Positions 45,525-54,149 of a stretch of DNA of 64,000 nucleotides are shown one piece after another; the first letter of the stretch is position 1, and the number at the start of each line of letters is the position of its first letter. Position numbers and translations under genes: made by a program. The stretch spans positions 1 to 64,000 of the forward strand of contig NZ_BJKB01000014.1 in the NCBI RefSeq assembly GCF_010725055.1, read 5' to 3'. Origin of the DNA: Gelidibacter japonicus (GTDB lineage: Bacteria; Bacteroidota; Bacteroidia; Flavobacteriales; Flavobacteriaceae). Under the pieces are notes generated by a model. It was not told the DNA's origin, made no database searches, and was given only the letters and a program-made list of their open reading frames with translations.

Positions 45525-47087
45525 TTATATGATATATTGATCTGCCAATTGGGTGAATTCCTCAATCTGGGATTGTTTCCAAGCCTCGTCCTTATCTAAA
45601 TACTCTGCTAATATCTCAGCCACTTGTGGCGCGACGTCTTGCGAAGCCTTCGCATCCAAGAATAGGATACGCACGCGTCTTGCCAAGACATCTTCTACCG
45701 ATAGGGCCATTTCATTTTTTACAGCCCAAACCACTTCGGCCTTTAAAAATTCCAATCTGGGATGCAACTTTTCACCAAGCTCTGGCGACCCCTTAATCAG
45801 TTCCTCAATGGCTCTTTGATCTGTGCCATAAATATACAGGTGGTCGTCATCATCCGCTGAACCGTCGGCTCCATGAATACTCAGATGCTTTGTTTGACAT
45901 TTCTCACGAGGCAATTTTCCCAACGCAATCACCTTGTTTATGGTGTCTTGGGCCATTCTTCTATAGGTGGTCCATTTGCCGCCGGTAATGGTAATCAAAT
46001 CGGACGATGACACAATTATCTTATGACTTCTTGAAATTTCCTTGGTTTTTTCTGAAGGATCTTTTGGTGCAGCCAGCGGTCTTAATCCTGCAAAGATGCT
46101 CAATACATCAGCCCTGGACACGTGTTTATTCAAATAGGCGTTGGCAGTTTCCAAAATAAAGTCAATCTCCTCTTCCAGAGGTTTAGGTTCCAAGCTATGG
46201 CTATCGAGCAGCGTATCGGTAGTACCAACCACCACTCTATGATGCCAAGGCACCAAAAAAAGCACTCTCCCATCAGCTGTTTTAGGAATCATAATAGCAT
46301 CGTTGCCCGGCAGAAAGGAGCCGTCCAGCACCAAATGGATACCCTGGCTGGGCCTAACTGTGTTTTTGGCGCCAGCAGTATCCATTTGCAAAATCTCATC
46401 GGTAAACACGCCAGTTGCGTTGATCACTACCTTGGCATTAAAATTATATTCCCTATGTGAGTCTTGGTCAATTGCGGTAACACCACTGACTTTTCCGTCA
46501 GTATCTTTTTGCAATCGGATGACTTTAAAATGATTCAAAAGTGACGCCCCCTGTTCAATTGCAGTCTGAGCAATATTGACTGCCAATCGCGCATCATCAA
46601 ATTGCCCATCATGATATACCACTCCACCTTTAAGATGCTCTGTTTTGATGGTTGAAAGTCTCCGAGAGGTTTCTTTTTTAGAAATTCTTATCGATTTACC
46701 AAAACTTAATTTTCCTGCCAGAAAATCATAGACTTTCAATCCCACAGTGTAAACAATAGCATCCCACCATTTATAGTTAGGAATGATAAACGATTGATTC
46801 TTGACCAAATGTGATGCGTTTTTTAGCATCAGACCACGCTCGTACAAAGCTTCCTGGACCAAATCAATATTGCCTTGCGCCAAATAGCGTACACCTCCAT
46901 GCACCAATTTGGTACTTCTACTGGAAGTCCCCTTTGCAAAATCTGATTGTTCCAAGAGCAGGGTCTTGTAACCTCTGGTGACACTATCCAGCGCTACTCC
47001 CAGCCCTGTTGCCCCACCTCCAATAATAATAACATCCCAATCTGGATTGTTATCTAAGGGTTTTAATAAAGATTTCCTATCGAACAA
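45525..47087 (-). CDS. glpD: Glycerol-3-phosphate dehydrogenase, FAD-dependent
   Basis: An aerobic respiratory dehydrogenase oxidising sn-glycerol-3-phosphate to dihydroxyacetone phosphate at the inner membrane. DWDVIIIGGGATGLGVALD is the FAD-binding start. LEQSDFAKGTSSRSTKLVHG and GVRYLAQGN are family signatures, RPSQGIHLVLD and FLVPWHHRVVVGTTDT follow, and ITGGKWTTYRRMAQD is near the end. No ATG exists before the FAD motif. The frame opens at a TTG at 47129, but that codon lies inside a perfect -7 motif (47127-47134), so I prefer the TTG at 47087, giving 520 residues beginning LFDRKSLLKPL. The exact start is uncertain. First gene of the glp operon. Confidence 0.93.
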   Translation of the reverse strand: MFDRKSLLKPLDNNPDWDVIIIGGGATGLGVALDSVTRGYKTLLLEQSDFAKGTSSRSTKLVHGGVRYLAQGNIDLVQEALYERGLMLKNASHLVKNQSFIIPNYKWWDAIVYTVGLKVYDFLAGKLSFGKSIRISKKETSRRLSTIKTEHLKGGVVYHDGQFDDARLAVNIAQTAIEQGASLLNHFKVIRLQKDTDGKVSGVTAIDQDSHREYNFNAKVVINATGVFTDEILQMDTAGAKNTVRPSQGIHLVLDGSFLPGNDAIMIPKTADGRVLFLVPWHHRVVVGTTDTLLDSHSLEPKPLEEEIDFILETANAYLNKHVSRADVLSIFAGLRPLAAPKDPSEKTKEISRSHKIIVSSSDLITITGGKWTTYRRMAQDTINKVIALGKLPREKCQTKHLSIHGADGSADDDDHLYIYGTDQRAIEELIKGSPELGEKLHPRLEFLKAEVVWAVKNEMALSVEDVLARRVRILFLDAKASQDVAPQVAEILAEYLDKDEAWKQSQIEEFTQLADQYII

Positions 47088-47126
47088 AGTGTATTGATTG
47101 TTATTATTATTCCTTTTATTTGGTTT

Positions 47127-47134
47127 CAAATATA
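47127..47134 (-). promoter_or_regulatory. -7 promoter motif of glpD-glpK-glpF
   Basis: Minus strand reads TATATTTG, an exact consensus match. On the minus strand a TTG (47158-47160) lies 23 bases upstream as a possible -33 element, inside the GAAAC repeat cluster. It predicts transcription starting near 47120. Confidence 0.6.
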
Positions 47135-47153
47135 ATTATTATTTTTTCTAAAT

Positions 47154-47188
47154 GAAACAAAACGAAACTTTTTTACATATATCGAAAC
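47154..47188. promoter_or_regulatory. Phased GAAAC repeats, candidate GlpR operator
   Basis: GAAAC occurs at 47154, 47164 and 47184, that is 10 and 20 bases apart, with AAAAC at 47159 between the first two. An inverted GTTTC lies at 47123. DeoR-family repressors often bind phased direct repeats of this kind. The cluster covers the presumed glpD -33 element and sits 40-75 bases upstream of the glpR -7 motif. Confidence 0.5.
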
Positions 47189-47227
47189 TAAAAACAAGTT
47201 ACATGTATTCGTTCTCTTTCATTTGCT

Positions 47228-47235
47228 TATATTTG
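47228..47235 (+). promoter_or_regulatory. -7 promoter motif of glpR
   Basis: TATATTTG, the same eight bases as the divergent glpD motif, ends 12 bases before the glpR start codon. Transcription would start almost at the ATG, giving a very short leader. No TTG is found at the -33 distance. Confidence 0.5.
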
Positions 47236-47247
47236 TGATGCAGCATT

Positions 47248-48000
47248 ATGAAAAGACATCAAATCATATTAGAAAAATTGGCCAAGGAGAAACATCTTGA
47301 GGTCTTGGATCTCTGTGACCTACTTCAGGTTTCAGCAGTTACCATCCGTAAGGATTTGAGGTTGCTTGAAGAAAAGGGCTTGTTGTTTCGAACCCATGGA
47401 GGAGCATCCTTGGACAATCCCTATATCAATGAAAAGGCCATTGGCGAAAAGGAGAAAATTTCTGTAGAAGAAAAAAACGGCATTGCAGAATGCGCTGCCC
47501 AATTAATAGATGAAAATGACTCCATCCTGATTGCTTCAGGTACTACGGTTCAGGCCTTATCCAAATTTATCAAGCCCAAAAACAAACTGACGGTCATCAC
47601 GTCCTCACTTTACGTTGTCATGCATTTGATTCATGATAAGAGTATAGAAATTCTGCAACTTGGAGGCTATATTCGTCACTCCTCTGGCTCGGTTATCGGC
47701 TCATACGCCGAACATATTTTGGCAAATGTTTCCTGTAGTAAACTGTTTTTAGGAGTTGACGGACTCGATATTGATTATGGTCTATCCACCACCAATCTGG
47801 AAGAAGCACAACTCAACAGAAAAATGTTAGCCTCTGCACAGCGAATTATTGTATTGGCTGATTCTTCCAAATTTGGTAAAAAGAGTTTTGCTAAAATCTG
47901 CGATTTGGATCAGATTAACGAATTGATTACCGACAAGGGGATTTCAGCCAGTTTGAAAAAGAAATTTGAAGAAAAAGGAATTAAAGTTACCATAGCCTAA
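47248..48000 (+). CDS. glpR: DeoR-family repressor, probably GlpR
   Basis: A 250-residue regulator. The N-terminal helix-turn-helix reads EKHLEVLDLCDLLQVSAVT, followed by IRKDLRLLEEKGLLFRTHGG, the DeoR signature. The C-terminal sugar-phosphate sensor domain (residues 75-250) includes DSILIASGTTVQALSKFI and KLFLGVDGLDIDYGLSTTN. It ends in VLADSSKFGKKSFAKICDLD. Divergence from glpD, with phased repeats between them, supports a repressor of glycerol genes relieved by glycerol-3-phosphate. That effector is by analogy with E. coli GlpR. Confidence 0.88.
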   Translation: MKRHQIILEKLAKEKHLEVLDLCDLLQVSAVTIRKDLRLLEEKGLLFRTHGGASLDNPYINEKAIGEKEKISVEEKNGIAECAAQLIDENDSILIASGTTVQALSKFIKPKNKLTVITSSLYVVMHLIHDKSIEILQLGGYIRHSSGSVIGSYAEHILANVSCSKLFLGVDGLDIDYGLSTTNLEEAQLNRKMLASAQRIIVLADSSKFGKKSFAKICDLDQINELITDKGISASLKKKFEEKGIKVTIA

Positions 48001-48071
48001 GAAATACCATTGAATCTATAATTAATTCTCTCAGGTTATTTCCACAGATCGTCATAGTCTAAGCAAAGAAT

Positions 48072-49541
48072 CTACTTCATTACATTCGCCTCAATCCAGG
48101 CCTTATAAGCATCCTCTAATTCTTTTACCTTTTCAGGATGCTCAGCCGACAAATCGATACGCTCTCCTGGATCTTTAAAAAGATCGAACAATTTAAGTGA
48201 CAAATCGTCCCTTATGGGTTTGATGTATTGTGCAGAAGGTTCACTCTTCCAGTGGTTTTCATTAGTATTGGTCAGTTTCCAATCACCCTTTCTGACCGCC
48301 CAAGTTTTTTGCCATTTCCAAACCAACAAACGGTCTGGTTCTGGCCTGAATAGGCTGATGCCATCAATTGTAGGGTCTGTAATTTTTGATCCTGTAATCT
48401 CCACTAAAGTTGGCACGATATCTAGTGCCGATACGTAATCGTTTTGTACTTTTCCGGCAGCTATCGTTCCAGGCCAACTTATGGCCAATGGTACGCGAAT
48501 ACCGCCTTCCCATAAGGAATATTTCCCACCGGTCAATGGCCTATTATTAGCACCTGTAAGCGGAGAGCCACCGTTATCTGAAATAAACACAATCAACGTT
48601 TCCCTCTCTAAACCTTGCTCTTTTAAAGCATCCAATACTCGTCCGATATTATCATCCAAACAATTCAGATTCGCTAAATAATATTTTCTTAAATCCTCAT
48701 GCTGAATGGCACCAATACGGGAATATTTATCATAATACGCAGAATAGGATCCTGGTTTGTGTTTTCCAAAAGCCTCCATATTGTCAGGATCGTAATTAGG
48801 AATTTCCTTCACGTCATATTTGTCCAAATATTTCTTTGGAACTTCATGAATTAAATGGTGTACGGCACTATAAGACAAGGTCAGGAAGAATGGTCGATCT
48901 CTTTCTTGTTTGATATAGTCAATCGATTCATCCGTAAAAATATCGGTCAGATAACCTTCCTCATAACTCTTTTCGCCCATATTGTGCATCAATGGTCCCA
49001 AAAGCGCACTCGTTCCATAAGGATCAGGGGTTCTATCCTTTATTTCTTGAGAGTTTAACCAATAATCATGAGCGTGTGCACTGAATCCCAAAAACTCATC
49101 ATAACCATGTTTTAAGGGGTATTCACGAACATCATTTTTGTGAAAGTTTCGTCCCAAATCATTTTTACCTATGCGCGCTGTAGCATAACCCGCCTCTTTC
49201 AAATACTCAGCGATGGTTTTGACGCTGTCAGGAAGTCCAGGCCCCCAGCTTGCCGGCTTATCCCACCTGAACTGGTTCTTTCCCGTAAGCAAGCCAGCTC
49301 GCGACGGACTGCAAACGGGTGCTGTCACATAGGCCTGTGTAAAAACCGTGCCTGACTCGCCTAAGCGTGTAATGTTTGGGGTCGAAATACTCCGGTCATA
49401 ATCAGCAAATGGAGAAAAATCGGCATATCCCAAATCGTCAATAACGATCAATAATATATTTGGTTTGGTTTCTTTCTTTTGAACCCCAGTTTTACAAGAG
49501 AATAAAAAACTGAGCAATAATAATCCGATAATATTTTTCAT
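48072..49541 (-). CDS. Lipoprotein sulfatase (S1 family)
   Basis: A 489-residue sulfatase from the start MKNIIGLLLLSFLFSCKTG, which provides the lipobox; the upstream ATG at 49574 would mask it. PVCSPSRAGLLTG contains Cys77, which must be oxidised to formylglycine by a maturase not encoded here. Other motifs are NILLIVIDDLGYADF (metal Asp pair), IGKNDLGR, LSYSAVHH, FISDNGGSP (Asp/Asn ligands) and LTGGKYSLWEGGIRVP. It removes sulfate esters from a glycan, and the fucose pathway nearby makes sulfated fucan or mucin-like glycans possible, though unproven. It converges with glpR. Confidence 0.9.
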   Translation of the reverse strand: MKNIIGLLLLSFLFSCKTGVQKKETKPNILLIVIDDLGYADFSPFADYDRSISTPNITRLGESGTVFTQAYVTAPVCSPSRAGLLTGKNQFRWDKPASWGPGLPDSVKTIAEYLKEAGYATARIGKNDLGRNFHKNDVREYPLKHGYDEFLGFSAHAHDYWLNSQEIKDRTPDPYGTSALLGPLMHNMGEKSYEEGYLTDIFTDESIDYIKQERDRPFFLTLSYSAVHHLIHEVPKKYLDKYDVKEIPNYDPDNMEAFGKHKPGSYSAYYDKYSRIGAIQHEDLRKYYLANLNCLDDNIGRVLDALKEQGLERETLIVFISDNGGSPLTGANNRPLTGGKYSLWEGGIRVPLAISWPGTIAAGKVQNDYVSALDIVPTLVEITGSKITDPTIDGISLFRPEPDRLLVWKWQKTWAVRKGDWKLTNTNENHWKSEPSAQYIKPIRDDLSLKLFDLFKDPGERIDLSAEHPEKVKELEDAYKAWIEANVMK

Positions 49542-49614
49542 GATTTTTAGAGACTCTATAGAGCTTGACATCACAACTACATAACTAGGTGGATTTTTGA
49601 TGTGTGTATTAGTT

Positions 49615-49622
49615 CAAAGATA
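49615..49622 (-). promoter_or_regulatory. -7 promoter motif of the sulfatase gene
   Basis: Minus strand TATCTTTG, an exact consensus match about 75 bases before the preferred start codon at 49541. No -33 TTG at the expected distance. Confidence 0.45.
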
Positions 49623-49830
49623 GAATGTTTGAGATTATATTCATAAAATTTAGTAGTAAAGATATATAGTAATTGCCTTAATACAGCGTTTCACATCAGA
49701 CTTGAAGTTATTATAAACCTAAATAAATAGCATTCCAATGACCAAACTCCAACCAAATTTTGACTATCAGGAATCCATTATTTATGTACTAAATTGAAAA
49801 TCAAAACCTATAATTCACTATATTTAGTGT

Positions 49831-50793
49831 ATGATCACCATCACTGACATACCACCTTCTGAAGTTCAAGACAATCTAAATATGTTAAAAGCAGATTTGG
49901 ACTCTAAGATTCCTTCTAAAAGATTAGATAAAAATCTCCTTATTGCCACCTGGAATATTCGTGCCTTCGGAAATTTAACGCGCAAATGGGATTCTGATAA
50001 TGAGGATTCTCCAAAACGTGATTTGCATTCTGTTTTGTGCATTGCTGAAATCATCAGTCGTTTTGATGTTATTGCCATTCAGGAAGTCAAAGACAATATA
50101 AGAGCGCTCCGAGACACTTTAAAAGTATTGGGTAAAAACTGGTCCTTTATCCTCACCGATGTCAATAAGGGCAAAGTGGGCAATGGTGAACGCATGGCCT
50201 ATTTATTTGATACCCGAAGAGTACATTTATCAGGATTGGCAGGAGAATTGGTGGTTCCCGAAGAATGGGAAGAAAATATCGGAGAGCACGCCCTATCCAA
50301 ACAATTTGTCAGATCACCTTATGCCGTAAGTTTTCAATCCAACAAACACACCTTTATACTAGTGACGTTACATATTCTTTATGGGAATAGTCCACAAAGC
50401 CGAATTGAGGAACTTAGAGGCATTGCCAAATGGCTCTATAGTTGGGCTGACAGTATCAATGCCTACCATCAGGATTTTATAGCCTTGGGCGATTTTAATA
50501 TAGATGAACGAGGTGATCTATTAGAAGAGACTTTTCTTTCCGAAGGCTTGTACATTCCTCCACAGCTCCAGAACGAGGATATCACCCGGTCAATTTTTAA
50601 TGCCACCAAATACTACGATCAGATTGCTTGGTTCAACAGTCAGGGAAATGGACCAAAATTGTCCATGGAATTTATAAATGGCGGCAATTATGACTTTGTC
50701 CCTTATGCCCTGGCCAATCGAAATTTAACCAAACAAAGCCTGTCTTGGCTGATTTCCGACCATTATCCGTTGTGGGCCGAATTTAAGGTGTAA
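49831..50793 (+). CDS. Endonuclease/exonuclease/phosphatase (EEP) family protein, cytosolic
   Basis: A 320-residue EEP-fold protein without signal peptide or lipobox, unlike the one at 32727-33584. LLIATWNIRAFG, DVIAIQEVKDN (metal Glu), LVTLHILYG in place of the usual T-H-L-D segment, LGDFNIDERGD (Asp-x-Asn) and ISDHYPLWAEF are the fold signatures. A nuclease or phosphodiesterase acting inside the cell is likely, and DNA or RNA is the default guess. It stands alone between the sulfatase (divergent) and aminopeptidase P (convergent). Confidence 0.78.
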   Translation: MITITDIPPSEVQDNLNMLKADLDSKIPSKRLDKNLLIATWNIRAFGNLTRKWDSDNEDSPKRDLHSVLCIAEIISRFDVIAIQEVKDNIRALRDTLKVLGKNWSFILTDVNKGKVGNGERMAYLFDTRRVHLSGLAGELVVPEEWEENIGEHALSKQFVRSPYAVSFQSNKHTFILVTLHILYGNSPQSRIEELRGIAKWLYSWADSINAYHQDFIALGDFNIDERGDLLEETFLSEGLYIPPQLQNEDITRSIFNATKYYDQIAWFNSQGNGPKLSMEFINGGNYDFVPYALANRNLTKQSLSWLISDHYPLWAEFKV

Positions 50794-50867
50794 CCATTTG
50801 CTCATAAATTCTCCTCTACGGAAACCTTGGATTAGAACAGTCTTGCTGTTTTAGGTCGTTATCTATT

Positions 50868-52637
50868 TTATAAGGGCGTTACCAAACTCTCAAACCATGT
50901 TTTCACTTCGCCGTTTAAATGGGGTCCGAGTTTTTCACTGACCATGCGATGATAGTTATTGATCCAGTCAATCTCCTCTTGAGAAAGCATGTCTTTAACG
51001 ATGATACTTTTAAAGAAAGGACATAAGGTTAACGTCTCAAATTCGTAAAAGGTATTCCATTCGGTGGTCATCCAGGTTTTGATCAAAATGAGATTCTCAT
51101 GACGGATGCCATATTTCCCTTCCAAATAATAACCAGGTTCATTGGACATCACCATGCCAGCCTCCAATTCCACCGGATTCAATTCCTTACGAATACTTTG
51201 TGGCCCTTCATGGACATTCAAAAAACTGCCCACGCCATGACCGGTACCATGATTAAAATCTTTCCCCTCCTTCCACAATGGCATTCGCGCCAACGCATCA
51301 AGATGTACGCCTTTGGTTCCTTTAGGAAACCTTGCCAAAGTTAACTGAATCAGACCTTGAAGCGCCGTAGTGGCATCTTTCTTAAATTCATCAGATACTG
51401 TTCCCAACGCAAACGTACGGGTAATATCTGTGGTGCCTTCCAAATACTGACCTCCAGAATCAATCAAAATACTACCGTCATTCGTGACTTTGGCGCTTCC
51501 TTCCGATTTCGCCGAATAATGCATAATGGCGCCATTGTCTTTATATCCGACAATACTGCCAAAGCTATTGCCAATAAAATTCTTTTGCTCAGCACGAAAC
51601 CCATATAGCTTTTTACCAATACTATATTCGTCGAGATCCTCTTTACCTACTGTGTGGATCAGCCAATGGAGAAATTTCACCATCGCCACACCATCACGTA
51701 CCATGACCGTTTCAAAACCTTTTTGTTCTGTTTCGTTTTTGATCGCCTTCATTAAGTTTCCAGGGACTGGTTTTTCAATGATGGTGTTATCAGTTTTTAC
51801 TGCCTCAAAAATAGATTGGTTACTATTGGGAGCAATTAAAATTGAAGTGTTTTTTAAATTAGATAGGTGATCGAAAAACGCATCATAAGGTTTTAACGTC
51901 ACATTCGACTTTTTCATAAGTTGGATTGCGTCATCATCCAATTTATCTACATCGACAAAGAGATAACACGTCTCAAGCGTCAATAATACATAAGCCATAA
52001 AGACAGGATTACACTCTACATCACTTCCGCGCAGATTAAGTGTCCACGCCACATCATCCAAGCTTGAAATAACATGTGCCGTTGCACCTTCTGCCTTCAT
52101 TTTCTCACGAATAGCCGCAATTTTATCGGTTACCGATTGTCCTGCGTATGCCATGGGATGCTCAAAAACACGATTCTTACTTGGTACAGGCCGCCTCGTC
52201 CATACAGTATTCAACAAAGGCAAATCTTTAAGATGGCGTTTGTGCTTGGTCAATTTCGTGTTCAAATCCACCCAATTCGCGTGAGAAGTTGCCAGGCCGT
52301 TTACGGCTATGGTTGCGCCTTCTGGAGTTTCAGAGATGATCCAATCGATATAATTAGGAGTGCCTGCAATGCCATCCTTAAACAAATCAATCCCCGATCC
52401 TTTTAATTCTTTGGGAGCTTGGGTAAAATAACGTCCGTCCGTCCAAAGACCTGCTTTATCTGAGGTAACGACCACAAATCCGGCCGAACCGGTAAATCCG
52501 GTAAGCCAAGTGCGTTCCTGCCACTCGGCCGGAAGATATTCGCCCATATGTGGATCTGCGGAAAACACAATAAAGACATCAATATCGTTCTTCTTCATTT
52601 CAGTTCTCAATAAGGCTACTTTTTCTTTGGCGGTCAT
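50868..52637 (-). CDS. Xaa-Pro aminopeptidase (aminopeptidase P, M24B)
   Basis: A 589-residue cytosolic metallopeptidase that removes the N-terminal residue from peptides with proline in second position. The start MTAKEKVALLR is chosen because an exact -7 motif at 52659-52666 overlaps the alternative ATG at 52661. Two creatinase-type N-domains (about residues 1-300) precede the catalytic fold. It carries ILIDSGGQYLEGTTDITRTF (two Asp), GTGHGVGSFLNVHEG (His), MVMSNEPGYY (Glu) and YGIRHENL (Glu). A short M24 C-terminal domain, the usual end of the large eukaryote-like type, follows. It adds to the proline-peptide capacity of this window but is not clustered with the island at 12-30 kb. Confidence 0.92.
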   Translation of the reverse strand: MTAKEKVALLRTEMKKNDIDVFIVFSADPHMGEYLPAEWQERTWLTGFTGSAGFVVVTSDKAGLWTDGRYFTQAPKELKGSGIDLFKDGIAGTPNYIDWIISETPEGATIAVNGLATSHANWVDLNTKLTKHKRHLKDLPLLNTVWTRRPVPSKNRVFEHPMAYAGQSVTDKIAAIREKMKAEGATAHVISSLDDVAWTLNLRGSDVECNPVFMAYVLLTLETCYLFVDVDKLDDDAIQLMKKSNVTLKPYDAFFDHLSNLKNTSILIAPNSNQSIFEAVKTDNTIIEKPVPGNLMKAIKNETEQKGFETVMVRDGVAMVKFLHWLIHTVGKEDLDEYSIGKKLYGFRAEQKNFIGNSFGSIVGYKDNGAIMHYSAKSEGSAKVTNDGSILIDSGGQYLEGTTDITRTFALGTVSDEFKKDATTALQGLIQLTLARFPKGTKGVHLDALARMPLWKEGKDFNHGTGHGVGSFLNVHEGPQSIRKELNPVELEAGMVMSNEPGYYLEGKYGIRHENLILIKTWMTTEWNTFYEFETLTLCPFFKSIIVKDMLSQEEIDWINNYHRMVSEKLGPHLNGEVKTWFESLVTPL

Positions 52638-52658
52638 GGCTATAAAATTTTTGTAGGC

Positions 52659-52666
52659 CAAAGTTA
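52659..52666 (-). promoter_or_regulatory. -7 promoter motif of the aminopeptidase P gene
   Basis: Minus strand TAACTTTG. A transcript starting about seven bases downstream would have a leader of about 15 bases to the ATG at 52637, which decides the start choice. Confidence 0.5.
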
Positions 52667-52996
52667 GGGAAACTATGGCAAATCTGAAATATTGAAGGCC
52701 ATTATAAACCTATTCCATCTGCTAAATAACAGATGAAAATCATGGCACAGTTTCAATTTATGGATTGAATTCTATTATCTCAGATACAATAGTGGTTAGG
52801 GTTTTGTGTATTTCGTTTATATTTAACGTCGAATCAGGAAAACTTTGAGTTAAAAAGCTTCAAAATTCCAAATCATTTCAATTCCTTTTGACTTGAGTAT
52901 CTGCAGCTGTTAGTTGTAATCTATACTTTATTATCTTCTCACCTTCCCTAACATCAATTGGTCAGATTTGAAACAAGCTAAAAATTATAAGACTCT
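52667..52996. other. Intergenic region after lldD
   Basis: 330 bases between the L-lactate dehydrogenase stop and the aminopeptidase P promoter. A small inverted repeat, CATCTG/CAGATG (52716-52735), is the only visible structure, and it lacks a T-tract. No gene seen. Confidence 0.5.
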
Positions 52997-54145
52997 TCAT
53001 TTCACTAGAAATTGAGGCAAATCTTTCACCTTTTCACAACAGATCTGTTCCATAACTTGTTGGAATTCTCTTTTCATCAAAGAAATGGTATGGTTGCCAC
53101 CTTCTTTTCCTAGGGCGCCAACGCCATACATAAAACTGCGGCCCATAAACGTAAACTCGGCGCCACTTGCCATGGCCCTTGCGATATCCGGTCCCCCACG
53201 TAAACCAGAGTCAACCATGATTTTTATCTGACCTCTGAACTTTTCGGCTAAATGTGCCATCGGGACAATCGATGATTGACCAGCATCCAGTTGACGTCCG
53301 CCGTGATTGGAAACGATTAATCCATCCACACCAAGGCCAATTGCTTTCTCTGCATCTTCCTCACTCACAACGCCTTTAATCACCAATTTGCCTTTCCATT
53401 GCTCTCTTATCGATGCGATGCGATCGGTATTTAAACGTCCAGAAAAAGTGATGTCCATCAACTCTCCCAACTTCGCTAAATCCAATCCTTTTGGCATGTA
53501 CGGCTCCATAGTTTTAAAAGCTGGTTTCCCATGAATTAAGGTTTGAATGGCCCAATCGGGTTTCGTAAATATCTCAAGAATATTTTTCATGCTCATTTTA
53601 GGCGGCATGGCCAATCCGTTTCGAATATCACGCGGGCGGAATCCAAAAGTGGGCACATCGGCTAAGATCACTAACACATTGGTACCGGCGTTGGCAGCCC
53701 TATCTAATATATCCCGTTTAATTTTTTCATCCGTTGGATGATAGAGTTGAAACCATGATTTCCCTTCTGTTAACTCCGCAATCCGTTCAATGCTTGATGT
53801 GGTAACGGTGCTCAGAATGAAAGGGATATTATGGGCAAATGCAGCCTTTGCCAAAATCTCTGGGGAATTAGGCCACATCAGGCCCTGAAGTCCGACGGGT
53901 GCAATCCCAAAAGGCGCATCGTAAATGTGCCCAAACAATTCGGTTCTAGTATCCGACTTATCAAACTTGGATAAGTATTGTGGCATCAATTCCACTTTCT
54001 GAAGATCGGTGCGGTTTTTATCCAAGTTAATATCCTCATTACAACCGCCATCCAAATACTCAAAAGCAAACTTTGGCATTTTTACCATGGCTCTGTTCCG
54101 TAAATCGGTTACAGAGGGATATTTCGGGTTTATTGTTATTTCCAT
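52997..54145 (-). CDS. lldD: FMN-dependent L-lactate dehydrogenase (alpha-hydroxy-acid oxidase family)
   Basis: A 382-residue member of the alpha-hydroxy-acid dehydrogenase family, which oxidises L-lactate or related 2-hydroxy acids to 2-oxo acids with FMN. PKFAFEYLDGGCNEDINLDKN starts the barrel within residues 25-45. PFGIAPVGLQGLMWP, QLYHPTDEK and VIKGVVSEEDAEKAI (FMN Lys) follow. IVSNHGGRQLD contains the catalytic His, and VDSGLRGGPDIARA binds FMN phosphate. It is the last gene of the fucose operon, four bases after the mutarotase remnant. The pathway ends in pyruvate plus L-lactate, so this enzyme completes it. A membrane-bound respiratory acceptor is typical of the family. Confidence 0.88.
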   Translation of the reverse strand: MEITINPKYPSVTDLRNRAMVKMPKFAFEYLDGGCNEDINLDKNRTDLQKVELMPQYLSKFDKSDTRTELFGHIYDAPFGIAPVGLQGLMWPNSPEILAKAAFAHNIPFILSTVTTSSIERIAELTEGKSWFQLYHPTDEKIKRDILDRAANAGTNVLVILADVPTFGFRPRDIRNGLAMPPKMSMKNILEIFTKPDWAIQTLIHGKPAFKTMEPYMPKGLDLAKLGELMDITFSGRLNTDRIASIREQWKGKLVIKGVVSEEDAEKAIGLGVDGLIVSNHGGRQLDAGQSSIVPMAHLAEKFRGQIKIMVDSGLRGGPDIARAMASGAEFTFMGRSFMYGVGALGKEGGNHTISLMKREFQQVMEQICCEKVKDLPQFLVK

Positions 54146-54149
54146 GTGA

